Part shown: positions 22,409 through 31,722 of the stretch, in pieces | Layout: each line of letters starts with the position of its first letter | Position numbering within the stretch: the stretch's first letter is position 1 | From: Cyanodermella asteris | Lineage: Eukaryota; Ascomycota; Lecanoromycetes; Ostropales; Stictidaceae | DNA: 64,000 bases | Assembly (NCBI GenBank): GCA_900618795.1 | Contig: UYJD01000001.1 | Location: 2,854,967 to 2,918,966, forward strand | Reading direction: 5' to 3' | The notes under the pieces: model-generated | The model's database searches: none | The model's input: the letters and a program-made list of their open reading frames with translations, nothing else | Told to the model about the DNA's origin: nothing | Position numbers and translations under genes: made by a program

Positions 22409-23680
22409 ATGCAAGGTTCGGAAGATGAAATGCAACCGGGCTGGATATACGATCGTCATCGCAAGACATTCGGGCCCTTCTGGCTTCAACCGGTGAATGC
22501 AGCTCAAGTTCAGGCCCTCAGCAACGACTTTGGCGTTCAAGTCTCCGACTCCGGCCACGACGGCGGTTCATGGAGGTATGTGCCGCCTGCAGCGCCCCCG
22601 ACCGCCACCACTCAAAGCGTATTCTTTTCCCCGAGCTATCGACGTGGACCCGTGGACAATTGGAACAGCGCCGTTCTCTATCGGGGCATATACAAGTATC
22701 CGGTGTTCATGACCGAGCATGGAGCATTGTACAAGGCCGATCCCCATTACAGGCATGACGAGCAAGGCGCAGCCTTTCCTCCCGGAGAAGCTAGGGATAT
22801 CCGCGCCGTACCACATAATTGTCCGCCGCCGCACATGTACGATCCGCAAGCTGCGGCTTATCTACCGGCTACTGAGCAGCAACCGGCTGCCAGGCGGGGC
22901 GAAATTCCATCGCGTCGAGCATCGGGATATCCAGGTCAACCGCAACCAGTTCCAGGGAAACCAGTTCCAGGGAAACCAGCTCCGGAGAAACCAGCTCCAG
23001 AGAAACCAGCTCCAGAGAAACCAGCTCCAGGGCGACCAGCTCCAGCGCATCCAGTTCCGGGACATCCAGCTCTAGCGCAGCTAGCTCTAGCGTATCCAGC
23101 TCTAGGGCGTCTAATTCCAGGGCTTCAAGTTCCAGGCCATCTAGCTCCAGGGCATCCAGTTTTAGGGCGTCCAGTTCCAGGCCATCCAGTTCTAGGGCAT
23201 CCAGTTCCAGGGTATCCTGTTCTAGGGTATCCAGTTCCACCAGAGCATTCAGCTCCGTCAGGATACCCATCTCAAGCAAGGTATCCAATTCCATCAGTGA
23301 CTCAAACGCCAGGATCGTCATGTGCAACAAGCTCTACGTCCCCGCCAGAAATTCCAACTCCTCAGAGTCAAGCTCACCAAGATCAAGCCCGTCACGGCAA
23401 TCCCTCGTCTCGAGATAGTCAAGTCAAACGCAAGAGGAGCAATGCCATTATATCCGAGGGCCGACGGAATTCAAGTTTACAGACGCAGCGACGGACACCA
23501 GGTGCGGTGAGTGTAGGGGGCGGTACGGCGAGCGGAGAAGACGAAAGAGTGGGAGAGTCGAAACGACGGCGGTATGAATCTTCGAGGTTGGACCTTGGTC
23601 GCGATGAACGGCCGGCTGGTGTTGCTGAAGGAGGCGAGGACAATGAACAAGGCGAGGATTCCGAAGGCAAGGACGAGTGA
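22409..23680 (+). CDS. Unrecognised protein with a proline-rich pentapeptide repeat
   Basis: A single open frame of 423 residues starts at the ATG at 22409. The first 170 residues are complex, rich in Tyr, Trp and Pro (for example MQPGWIYDRHRKTFGPFW and LYRGIYKYPVFMTEHGALYK), and look like a folded or semi-folded region. Residues about 180-279 are some 20 units of a pentapeptide varying around P-V/A-P-G-K/H/R. The rest is Ser/Thr/Gln rich and then strongly charged, with basic RRNSS and KRRRYESS patches and an acidic end. I do not recognise the family. There is no signal peptide or membrane segment. The basic patches could be nuclear localisation signals, which is inference only. The repeat makes every frame on both strands open here, so the coding call rests on the ATG, the unique N-terminal part and the uninterrupted length. 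Confidence 0.6.
   Translation: MQGSEDEMQPGWIYDRHRKTFGPFWLQPVNAAQVQALSNDFGVQVSDSGHDGGSWRYVPPAAPPTATTQSVFFSPSYRRGPVDNWNSAVLYRGIYKYPVFMTEHGALYKADPHYRHDEQGAAFPPGEARDIRAVPHNCPPPHMYDPQAAAYLPATEQQPAARRGEIPSRRASGYPGQPQPVPGKPVPGKPAPEKPAPEKPAPEKPAPGRPAPAHPVPGHPALAQLALAYPALGRLIPGLQVPGHLAPGHPVLGRPVPGHPVLGHPVPGYPVLGYPVPPEHSAPSGYPSQARYPIPSVTQTPGSSCATSSTSPPEIPTPQSQAHQDQARHGNPSSRDSQVKRKRSNAIISEGRRNSSLQTQRRTPGAVSVGGGTASGEDERVGESKRRRYESSRLDLGRDERPAGVAEGGEDNEQGEDSEGKDE
22946..23245 (+). repeat. Coding minisatellite, 15-bp period, about 20 units
   Basis: Twenty consecutive 15-base units related to CCAGTTCCAGGGAAA encode pentapeptides: PVPGK twice, PAPEK three times, then PAPGR, PAPAH, PVPGH and increasingly diverged forms such as LALAY, LIPGL, PVLGR and PVPGY. 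The left units are nearly identical and the middle ones have drifted. Because the period is divisible by three, gain or loss of units keeps the host gene in frame. Confidence 0.9.
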
Positions 23681-24220
23681 AGGAGAAAATTGGGCCCTTG
23701 AGGGCTTCTACCTATAGAAGGAGGAAGGTTTGGTGGATGAAAGAAGGCAAATGAGTTAGGCAGCTAGGCAACGATCTCGAAGCCGGCGGGAGTGAGTACT
23801 TAGTTCTTAACCCAGATATTCACTTGCAGACTGCGATGGCTGCCCTTTCCGGTCGATGTTTGTTCTGACTGATTTTGTCTGCCGGAGAAACAATTTGGTC
23901 AAACAGATGTTGCTGTGGCGCTTTCGCTTCTCAATACCATCTTGTCACGAGAAAGTAGAGGCACAAGATCAAAGATGAAGGCGCGCCGAACAGGCAGAGA
24001 CCACCTCACTGATCACTCGGCTCTCATCACGCAGGACATTCCTTCATTTCCCCCTTTCTCTTTACAACCCACGTGATTGAGCAGACCGTCCACAGACTTC
24101 TTGTCTTGCTCAACCCCCAACTCTCATCAGCAATCGTTTCCAGCCACGCCAGATTCCCAGCCCTCATCCCTCAGTACCCAGAGCTCGCCATCTTCAACGA
24201 TTGCCTCAGCTCCGCAGACC
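23681..24220. other. Intergenic region upstream of the BTB relic
   Basis: This is the 3' flank of the proline-repeat gene. From about 24,080 an open frame without an ATG leads into the BTB remnant. Nothing else was recognised. Confidence 0.4.
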
Positions 24221-24658
24221 ATCGAACTGAAAGTCGGCGGCGAGACTTTCACCGTCAAGCCAGAGACGCTTTCCAGTGAAAGCCACTTCTTCGCCGCCCT
24301 CTTGTCCTCCCGTTGGTCGCAAGCCGAACCCGATGAATCACATACCAATCGACTACGACCCTGCTCATCTTCAGCGCACGTCCTCGAGTCCTGCCGCAGC
24401 GGCATCTGGCCACTACCATGCATCAAAAGACAACCCACGACCGCGATCTCATCCGACTATACCGGGAAATACTTGCTGCCGCGGATTACCTTTCGGGATT
24501 GCCGCTCTGGCCGGACCGGATCGAACTGAAAGAAGTACGAGACGGTGCTGGTCGTGAGCTATGAGCAGCGATTCTGGGCCCAATGGCGTTGGCAACCTAA
24601 GCGGATCGGGCAGTCAGAGAATGTCAAGTTCGTCCAGGGATTCGAGCAGGGCGTATGA
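24221..24658 (+). pseudogene. Decayed BTB/POZ (KCTD-like) domain gene
   Basis: Pieces of one BTB-type fold appear in the correct order but in different reading frames. IELKVGGETFTVKPETLSSE...FFAALLSSRW is at 24221-24316. NHIPIDYDPAHLQR is at 24336-24377, HVLESCRSGIWPL at 24377-24415, and KTTHDRDLIRLYREILAAAD...LPLWPDRIELK at 24427-24531. KYETVLVVSYEQRFWAQWRW... runs to a TGA at 24656-24658. Intact fungal relatives read continuously as VGG..F...LL...S.FF..LL..RW, then a DPxxFxxIL-type strand, then an RxGxxP turn and helices. At least four frame changes in under 450 bases, and no in-frame ATG upstream (the frame opens with a TTG at 24077), point to a broken gene rather than introns. Assembly indels are the alternative. 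BTB_2 proteins normally serve as oligomerisation or cullin-adaptor modules. Confidence 0.72.
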
Positions 24659-25230
24659 AGAGTTTGTTTTGTATCGGTAGCCATTCGAAGCATCAGATGC
24701 AGAAGGATTGCGAGGCGTCGCGGGCCCTGTCGTGAGGACTGGGGGGTGGATGGTAACCCACGCAAGACCCAGTGTTACACGAAGAAGAAGCAGCAGGAAA
24801 CACTGGTGCAGTTCAAGAGGATTGCAATCAAGCACGATTTGCTGTAGAGTGTTTGATCTGGTTTGATCTGGTTCCTGAAAGAAAGCGACAACCCACATAG
24901 AATTGTGCAGGAAGAAATGGGTGGCGTTCATCGGTCGGATCTTTCTCATTTCAAGTTATCACCGACAACGGCAAGAAGTCGATACGTCATGTTCTTATAA
25001 TTCGGAAGACTTGTTGAAAGGACGCAGAGTTGTGGCCATATGGCTGCAATGAGCTATATATCATGAATTGAAATTCTCCCTAATACTAAAACACATGGGT
25101 ATCATTCATTAGCGATCGTAATCCGCGCCGTCCACATTCTGATGCTGAAATCAAGACCCCCCCCCTCATTGACCTGCCTCTGCACTCAACTCATTCAAAG
25201 CAAGCTCTACTCTACTCGTTTCTTGCTAGA
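24659..25230. other. Intergenic region between the BTB relic and the SPFH gene
   Basis: This is the 3' flank of the stomatin gene. A short C-run lies near 25,157-25,166. No gene, RNA gene or repeat family was recognised. Confidence 0.45.
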
Positions 25231-26373
25231 TCAGATGTTCTGAATCTGCCCAGCGTTCAGCGCCGTCTGCAAGTCTCCATTTCCATCAAACCCCTGCATC
25301 GCACTCAGGCCCTCGCCATTGCCCTCCGCCTGAGCCATAGCCTGGACAGTCGCCGTGTGATTCATCGCCGGACCAGGCAAGAAGATGACCTTCGAATTGC
25401 TGCTCTTGGCCATCGCCTGCATCGCCTCCAGGTATCGGATTTGCATAGCGGGGGCACTGCTCAAGATATCCGCAGCCTGGCGCATCAATTTGGCGCTCTC
25501 GACCTCTGCGCGCGCAGCGATAATCTTGCTCTCACCGATCCGCTTGCTCTGCGCAGCCATCGACAACGACTCCTGCAGATCGCGGCTGAACTCCAAGTCC
25601 TTGATCAGCATGCTCTCGACCTGGACACCCCAACCGGACGCGACATCCTCGATGATCTCTCCAATCGACTGCGCAATCTCCTCGCGACGCTCAATGACAT
25701 CCTGTAACACGCGCGCACCAACAACGTGGCGCAATGTCGTCTGCGTCCGCTCCACCAGCGCCTGGCGGATATTACTGATCCCAAACGCCGCCTTGTGCGG
25801 GCTGGTAATATGGTAATAAATCACACTGGTCAAGTGCAGCGTGACGTTATCCTTGGTCATGCACACCTGCTTCGGCACCTCGACAATCTGGATCTTGACA
25901 TCGACCTGCGTGAGCTTCTCGCTGAGCGGGTTGATCTTGACCAGACCCGGGTCGACGGCCTTGTAGAAGCGTCCGAACTTGGTCACGAGCCCGACGTTGC
26001 CCTGTCCGACTTGCCGGTACGGGTTCGGGCAGATGCAGCAACCGGGGATGGCGCCGCAGGTGCCGATTGCGCGGCCGAGCGCGTTGATCATGGAGCCGTA
26101 CCAGCCCAGGGCGGCTTCTTGGGTCGTGTCGAGGGTCTGCGCGTATGAGGGTTGCAAGTCGGAGGCTTTGGGAGGTTGGACGACTATGATGCCGTGGTTG
26201 GCGGCTTGGAAGCCGCCGATGTGCTTTGCGGAGCTGCCATGGACGGCGCCGTTGGGGTTGATGGGCGCTTTGCTGGAGGTGGAGGATTCGGCCATTGTGT
26301 CGACGGTGTCGGAGCGGGTTGTGGTTGTGGGAGAGTCGGCGGCGAAAGGTCCTGGCTGGTGGTCAGTCGACAT
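25231..26373 (-). CDS. Stomatin-like SPFH/band 7 family membrane protein
   Basis: One exon encodes about 380 residues from the ATG at 26373 (MSTDHQPGPFAADSP). Seven further in-frame codons lead only to a TTG. A disordered N-terminus precedes a short hydrophobic, Cys-containing segment near 110-120 (CGAIPGCCICPNPYRQV). That segment is a likely membrane-associating and possibly palmitoylated hairpin. The SPFH core follows (NVGLVTKFGRFYKAVDPGL...VDVKIQIVEVPKQVCMTKDNVTL...). Next is the stomatin signature region, with RQALVERTQTTLRHVVG and EEIAQSIGEI, and then an Ala/Glu-rich coiled coil (ARAEVESAKLMRQAADIL). Stomatins form oligomeric rings that organise membrane microdomains and regulate channels. 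The sequence does not resolve whether this one is at the plasma membrane, vacuole or mitochondrion. Confidence 0.9.
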   Translation of the reverse strand: MSTDHQPGPFAADSPTTTTRSDTVDTMAESSTSSKAPINPNGAVHGSSAKHIGGFQAANHGIIVVQPPKASDLQPSYAQTLDTTQEAALGWYGSMINALGRAIGTCGAIPGCCICPNPYRQVGQGNVGLVTKFGRFYKAVDPGLVKINPLSEKLTQVDVKIQIVEVPKQVCMTKDNVTLHLTSVIYYHITSPHKAAFGISNIRQALVERTQTTLRHVVGARVLQDVIERREEIAQSIGEIIEDVASGWGVQVESMLIKDLEFSRDLQESLSMAAQSKRIGESKIIAARAEVESAKLMRQAADILSSAPAMQIRYLEAMQAMAKSSNSKVIFLPGPAMNHTATVQAMAQAEGNGEGLSAMQGFDGNGDLQTALNAGQIQNI

Positions 26374-28451
26374 GGTGGCGAAGGAGAGGAACAAAGCATG
26401 TCAAAGTGAGATGACGAAATAGATATCGGGCTGCGGAGGTTCCGGACTTACAGAGTGGCAAAGCCAAGTATTTGCTGGGTTGAATTGTGCCTAAAAGTCG
26501 CAAAGGCTTGTGCAAACAGCTGTTATGGGATGATGGCAGCTTGGAGATGAACTCGAACGAATGTGGTGATGTTTACGAGATGTTATAGTTCCAGTGCCAA
26601 AGGAACACAGCGGCGGAAGTCGGCGCGCAACGAGGACTTTGAGACCGCAAGGCTGGACAACAGTGGCGATGCAAGACCCACGATATATCCCTCACGAGAA
26701 GGAGCAGGCAAAGTCAGGTGAGAGAAGAAGCAAGGGAAAGTCAGTAGACGAGCTCCAACAATGGTGTCGTGTGTATGGGACATCCGGGTCTCACGGTCTC
26801 AATGCGCAGCAGCAACACACAACACCAACGGCGTCTCAGTACAGTATATCTCTCATCAGACCCTTTCTCTCCATGTACGGTCAAGGAATGCGGGATGCAG
26901 CTGAGCTACTTTCCTAAATGGTCGTTCATGCGCAGCACTAACGCGGCGAAGCACTGTAATGCGGAGAAGCAGCTGCGGAATTCAGCCAGTCAGCGTTCAG
27001 CCAGGCGCATTAAGCTGCGCCCCGCAGTCGAAGAAGCTCGATCCCTGCGACGTGCCCATGGTGGATAACCGAAAGCCGTGGCGTACGTACGGTTGGGAAC
27101 GGCTCTCAATATCCTACGTCAGCTACTTGGATACTAGTACTTAACAGGTATATATTAGTGCCTCGGGAAATATGTGGACATCAGCTTATATCGGTATCTG
27201 CAGTGGTGGTCATCGAAGTAGGTTTAGACGTAGTCGCGTAGGTAGATGTTCCAGGACTTGCGCAACGACTATCAATTATCATACCCGCTTTGTGCCCCTA
27301 CCTGTCATGCCACCTTGTGCCATGGATGATGGATCGACCGCAGGGACGCGTGGTCTGACGTGTTGACCGGCCACGAAGCCGAGATGGCCCATCTCGAGGC
27401 CCGCCGCTTGTCTCGAGGCTGAATGCCACGACGCGGTACCGACATGGAATGTGCTCGGTGGCGAATACGGTCTTGAGATACGAATGTGGTGGCTACAAGT
27501 TCGACCCGTCATAGACTGATCCTGCGGACGGTCGTGAGATGTCAGAGTCTAAACAGTTTTAATGGTGGACTGCCGTACTTGGCCGTGGTAGGCTATTGGA
27601 ACGGGCCACAGCCTCTCGAGTGTAATCAGCCGACGACTGCGCTATACTTGCCATCTTGCTGCACCGCTTGTAAGGCAATCCTATAGGACTATAATCTCGC
27701 AGGCAATTTCGCTACGTAAAGTCCTGAGTGCGCAGGATCGTTTAGTCCTTACCCGGGACGGGTCAAGTGCGAAGTTGTGCATCCCCAGGTGGTTTGTGCT
27801 AATTCACGTATTGTTGCCTCTTCCTTACTGTAGCCAGGATAAATGTCGTTGATTTCATCACTAAGCTCTATGAGCGATATTGTATCATGTCCGTGTCGGA
27901 AAGACCTCTGTCCGCCGCAATACGAAAAGTGAGTGTATCGCTTAGCAGGTCGGTTACCCGGCCATTCCTACCGTGTGCACAGCCTCGTCTCCCGCGACAT
28001 TGCCATCGAGACCCAAACACTGCCTCAGCTTCCATACTTACCTTCGAGAAGCTCAACGCCTTGTCGATCATTCGGCTTTTCGCGGGCAGATCAACTTTCG
28101 GGTTGTCGATCGAGATATTGCAAGTTCTTGGGACAATTCCTTACTCCCATGCTTCACTGACGAACATCCGAAACATTGTCTATCACTCAGATGGCCAGGA
28201 CTCGTTATTGCTTCAATTTCCGGTCCGAGAAGCCTAGTCCCAAGTCCTACAATGTCGACGGTGGCGGCGCATATCAGGCAAATTGAGACTGTCAAGTAAT
28301 TAAGCCACTGATCTGCATGTCCTTCTGTGTATGTCTCTTGGATTCAGGGGTGGACTAGTTTCTGCACCAGGACTCGGCCGCGCTCCCAAAACGTCGAAAA
28401 CTTCCCGAGGCACCCTCAAGGGCGTCTCGTCGCCGTCCGCGATGCTCGCAC
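26374..28451. other. 2.1 kb intergenic region between SPFH and TLC genes
   Basis: This holds the 5' flank of the SPFH gene and the 3' flank of the TLC gene. The stretch 27,090-27,260 is relatively A+T rich, with words such as TACTAGTACTTAAC, and may be an eroded repeat. Minus-strand frames between about 27,760 and 28,295 look protein-like in places and are treated as a separate finding. No firm gene or RNA gene was seen. Confidence 0.4.
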
Positions 28452-29550
28452 TTACTTGCGGTGGCGCAGTTCCGTGCGGTCAACTTCTAGCAGCTGATTC
28501 CCACCGTTGGCAATCTCCGACTTGACATGCTCCTCGCTGATTCCCTTTCCATCCACGTCAATTTCCATCCTCTTCTTCTCTTTGTTGAGTGTAAAGCGCT
28601 TTCTAACCGCATCAATCATCTTGTTGAACCACCACCAGTTGAGAGAGTTGAGCGTCACGTTGCTTGCGAGGTAGGAACCAGCAAGCCAGAAAGGAATCGT
28701 CTGTCCTTGCGCGAATCGCATGACCTCTGCTTTCGGGTCGATGCTAGCGGTGATGGTCGCGTTCATTGCGGCGGATTCGTCTATGATGCCAGGTTGCTGC
28801 ATGGCGTAGTAAATGTCCTTGAACACGGCAATGCTTTGATATGAGCCCCAGCACAATCGGCAGCAGAAGAAGGTGAAGATGAGCATGATACCGTTGTACA
28901 GCTGTGCTCTTGAGCCTGTCATCTGCAGCTTGTCGAAGAACCAGTGGAAGTTGAGGAATGGCGTCGAGAGCTCGTAAAGGATGAAAATGGGGCAGTAGTA
29001 GTTCACAAATGGTCTCTGCACGTTTGTCAGTTCATCATTCATCCCCGTCCCGTCGAACGAAGCAACTCACAAATCCCAGCGAGAACACCGTCACGGCGCT
29101 AATCGCGTGCGCCAGCATGCCCAATCCAAGCATGTTGACATATCTCGCGCACATGTAGAGATCCCACAGGAAGTATCCCAGCGCCATGGCCTGCATCAAC
29201 CCAAGCGAGCCACTGTATCCCCACAACCTCTCATTCCGGTCCATGGTCCATCGCTCTTCGTCGAAAAACACCACCCACAAGGCAAACGTGTTGACGACGC
29301 AGCTCTGTACTAACGAGACGATGTGGATATTCCAGCTGAGCCTCGTCTTGGGGACAAAGCTCGCATACTGTTTCGGGAAGAAGCGTTTCGATACAGCCGG
29401 CGCGAATACCGTGAGGATGAAGTGGTAGAAGAAGGCGAAGAAGAGGACCTCGTGGATGTGCAGCGGGAGCGTGACGAGGTTCAGCTTGGTCGACAGAGGC
29501 TGAACGAGCGTCGCGAGCGCCTTTGGCGCCGGCCCGAACGGATCGAGCAT
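28452..29550 (-). CDS. TLC-domain (TRAM/LAG1/CLN8) multispanning membrane protein
   Basis: Two exons (29550-29071 and 29015-28452) flank a 55-nt intron with donor GTGAGT and acceptor GTGCAG, giving about 347 residues. Translation starts at MLDPFGPAPKALATL; a further seven in-frame codons lead only to a TTG. Hydrophobic helices recur through the protein (VLFFAFFYHFILTVFAP, IVSLVQSCVVNTFALWVVFF, LMQAMALGYFLWDLYMCARY, ISAVTVFSLGF). After the splice comes the conserved TLC core FVNYYCPIFILYELSTPFLN followed by HWFFDKL. The cytosolic tail is charged. This sub-family (TMEM56/TLCD4-like) is in the ER or secretory membranes and is linked to lipid sensing or handling. The LAG motif of ceramide synthases is not evident, so ceramide synthase activity is not claimed. 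Confidence 0.88.
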
Positions 29551-30830
29551 GGTGTTTGTATGATTGTGCAAGTCGTTCGGCTAAGCTTTTTCGGGTGCGC
29601 AGATTCGTAGGTAAGTATCAAGATCACGACGTAACCCGGCTATTAGGCACGCATCGCGACGAGGTTGAGGTGGAATTCAAATGAGCTATCAGAAGGGAAA
29701 TAACCAGACAGATGTAGTGCAGAGCGGAGAGACGTGTTGCGTATGAGATGACAAGAAACTTCGGCCCACGCGGATTGTAAAGCAGCCCTGACGACCTCGA
29801 GGACAAAGTCGTCTCGTGAGAAGGGCTCAAGTGGGCGCAGGCAGACGAGTCAGTAGGGATAACGCTTGTGAAGGATGAATCTCGAGATGCGGCATGGATT
29901 CAGGGTCCTCGCATCCTCAACAAAAGGCGACTTCGGCCGGCGTGACTTGCCGAGGGATTCGATGTCTTGGCGGCTGTGATGCCGGCTCTCATGATCGCTC
30001 TCTTGCTCACATGCTTGTGTTGGGACGACACGGATTATGGACTCAGCTTGCGAGCATCGTTGTATTTGGGAGTCGTGATCATGGTCACACTGCGGCCCTG
30101 GCTGCGCTGAGCGTGACTCAAGTGGTTGCTGATGCTGTGGCCATTGACAGCTATCCTTTGTGCTATGCATCTGGTGCGCCTTCGGTCATGCATCGAGCCG
30201 GGGTATTGGCGCCACTAAATGTGTAAGGCTGTAGCTTTGACAATAACTATCTCGACACACCTGAGAGACATCTATGTTGATGCTCGTATCAGAGGCTTGA
30301 TTTCCGAGTCTGAGCTTGCTGTATAGAGCTTAGCTATGTGGTCGAAGCTCGATAAATGATAGAATTCTGTGGGTATTTTCTCCAAATTCTGGCATCTTTT
30401 GCCTATCATCAGACTGATGTTCGAACTTGGCCCAGCTGTTGTCGCGAAGCCTCGAAACTTCGAGACCGGTGATGGTGTCAGTTTGCAACAGGTATTTGCT
30501 GGCTGCAATGAGTTGGCATTCTCGTTGACATTTCCCCTCACTTCCACAGTCCATTATGCAGAACCACGCGACTGTCCCCGGACCCATGGAGGTAAACTTC
30601 AAGTCCCGGCAACTTATATCATAGATTCTATCTTTGCGGCTCGAAACTTAGTTCAGAGACTTGCACCACCGGAGTGTCTGGACGCCTGGAGGCGGTGATT
30701 GGTACACTCGCAGACATGCACTTCAGTGTCACGGACAAAGGAAAGACCGATCAGATGTCAGGGACTCTGATCCAATCAGGCACTACTCGCGGTACTCGGG
30801 GACGTACCTGGTCGGAGTCGGAGTCCGTAA

Positions 30831-30881
30831 CCTATTAAACCTGTCCGACCTGCCCGATAGGTCTAATAGGTTGGACAGGTT
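30831..30881. repeat. Imperfect inverted repeat next to the assembly gap
   Basis: CCTATTA at 30831-30837 is complementary to TAATAGG at 30864-30870. AACCTGTCCGACC at 30838-30850 is complementary to GGTTGGACAGGTT at 30869-30881 with one mismatch. The arms are interleaved and could form alternative hairpins. The composition differs from neighbouring DNA, which suggests a repeat-derived segment. Confidence 0.6.
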
Positions 30882-30918
30882 ATCTAACCCACTACCTAAG
30901 TCTAACAAGTATATAGTC

Positions 30919-30935
30919 GTGCGACTTCGTCGCAC
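30919..30935. repeat. Perfect 7-bp palindrome with 3-base loop at the gap edge
   Basis: GTGCGAC, spacer TTC, then GTCGCAC form a perfect hairpin ending four bases before the run of unknown bases. Such strong hairpins in repeated DNA are a common cause of unfinished assembly. Confidence 0.8.
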
Positions 30936-30939
30936 TCAG

Positions 30940-30964
30940 NNNNNNNNNNNNNNNNNNNNNNNNN
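30940..30964. other. Assembly gap (25 unknown bases)
   Basis: A run of 25 N. The true size and content are unknown; a fixed-length filler is possible. Confidence 0.98.
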
Positions 30965-31722
30965 GGACTAATCGTTTCAATATAGTCACTCGAGGCGCGT
31001 CTGCGCTCACTAGGGACGGGGTGCGAGCTTTTCCGAAGTAATTCACGCCTAAAATGTATACGCTAGTAGCGCCAAGAACACACATCAGCAGACACTCGAG
31101 GTAAGTTACATACGTGATCTGCGGCGTAGAAAGCGGCGCCGGTGTATGCTGAAAACGGCGCCCATTTCGACCTCACCTGTCGAATGCCCGTGGAAACGTA
31201 GGGCTCGCATCGTGATATATCGAAAAAAAGGAAATTGGTGTGAACAACAACCACAAAGTTGGAAAAACTGTCGTTTTTTTTTGATGGGTCGCAGTACACG
31301 TGGCTAATGAGACGAGTGCTCAGACGATCAAGACATGGGGAACGTGGTGGGTTTGAAACATGGACTTGTTGTGCGGTGCTACATTGGGATGGCGAAGTAC
31401 ATCCGAACGGTCACCTTGAGGACCGGGCATGAAATGGGAGAATGACGCTCGTCAAAGCTCACGAGGCAAGATGATGTAAATGACATACTTTATTGACGGT
31501 GAGCCGCCTCGCATAGGTGTTTGTGGATATCCTCGGGGGTGTCATTGATGCCCCGCAATGTAAGCACAATGCCAAATGTTGCCTCCACTCACAAGCAATC
31601 ATGATCTGTTAGATGTGTGGCCAGAATGGATTTTGTACAAGCGGATTTGAGTGTTCATTACAAAAATTATGGACAGATAGCTGGTTTCATAACGGGAAGC
31701 CGTTTGCGTTCGCCCTCAGCGC

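Larger units (their letters stand above)
29551..31722. other. 2.2 kb intergenic region with an assembly gap and inverted repeats
   Basis: This is the 5' flank of the TLC gene and the 3' flank of the cytochrome b561 gene. A plus-strand ATG frame of 110 codons at 29894-30226 has no recognisable domain. Nested inverted repeats and a run of unknown bases lie at 30,830-30,964. No RNA gene was recognised. Confidence 0.45.

Noticed and set aside
22869-23330. Minus-strand frame of repeated LELDALELDG-like residues
   Set aside because: It is the reverse reading of the 15-bp minisatellite; the repeat opens all frames.
29894-30226. 110-codon ATG frame in the TLC/b561 intergenic region
   Set aside because: No domain, an overlapping minus-strand frame of similar length, and no leader or splice signals to support it.
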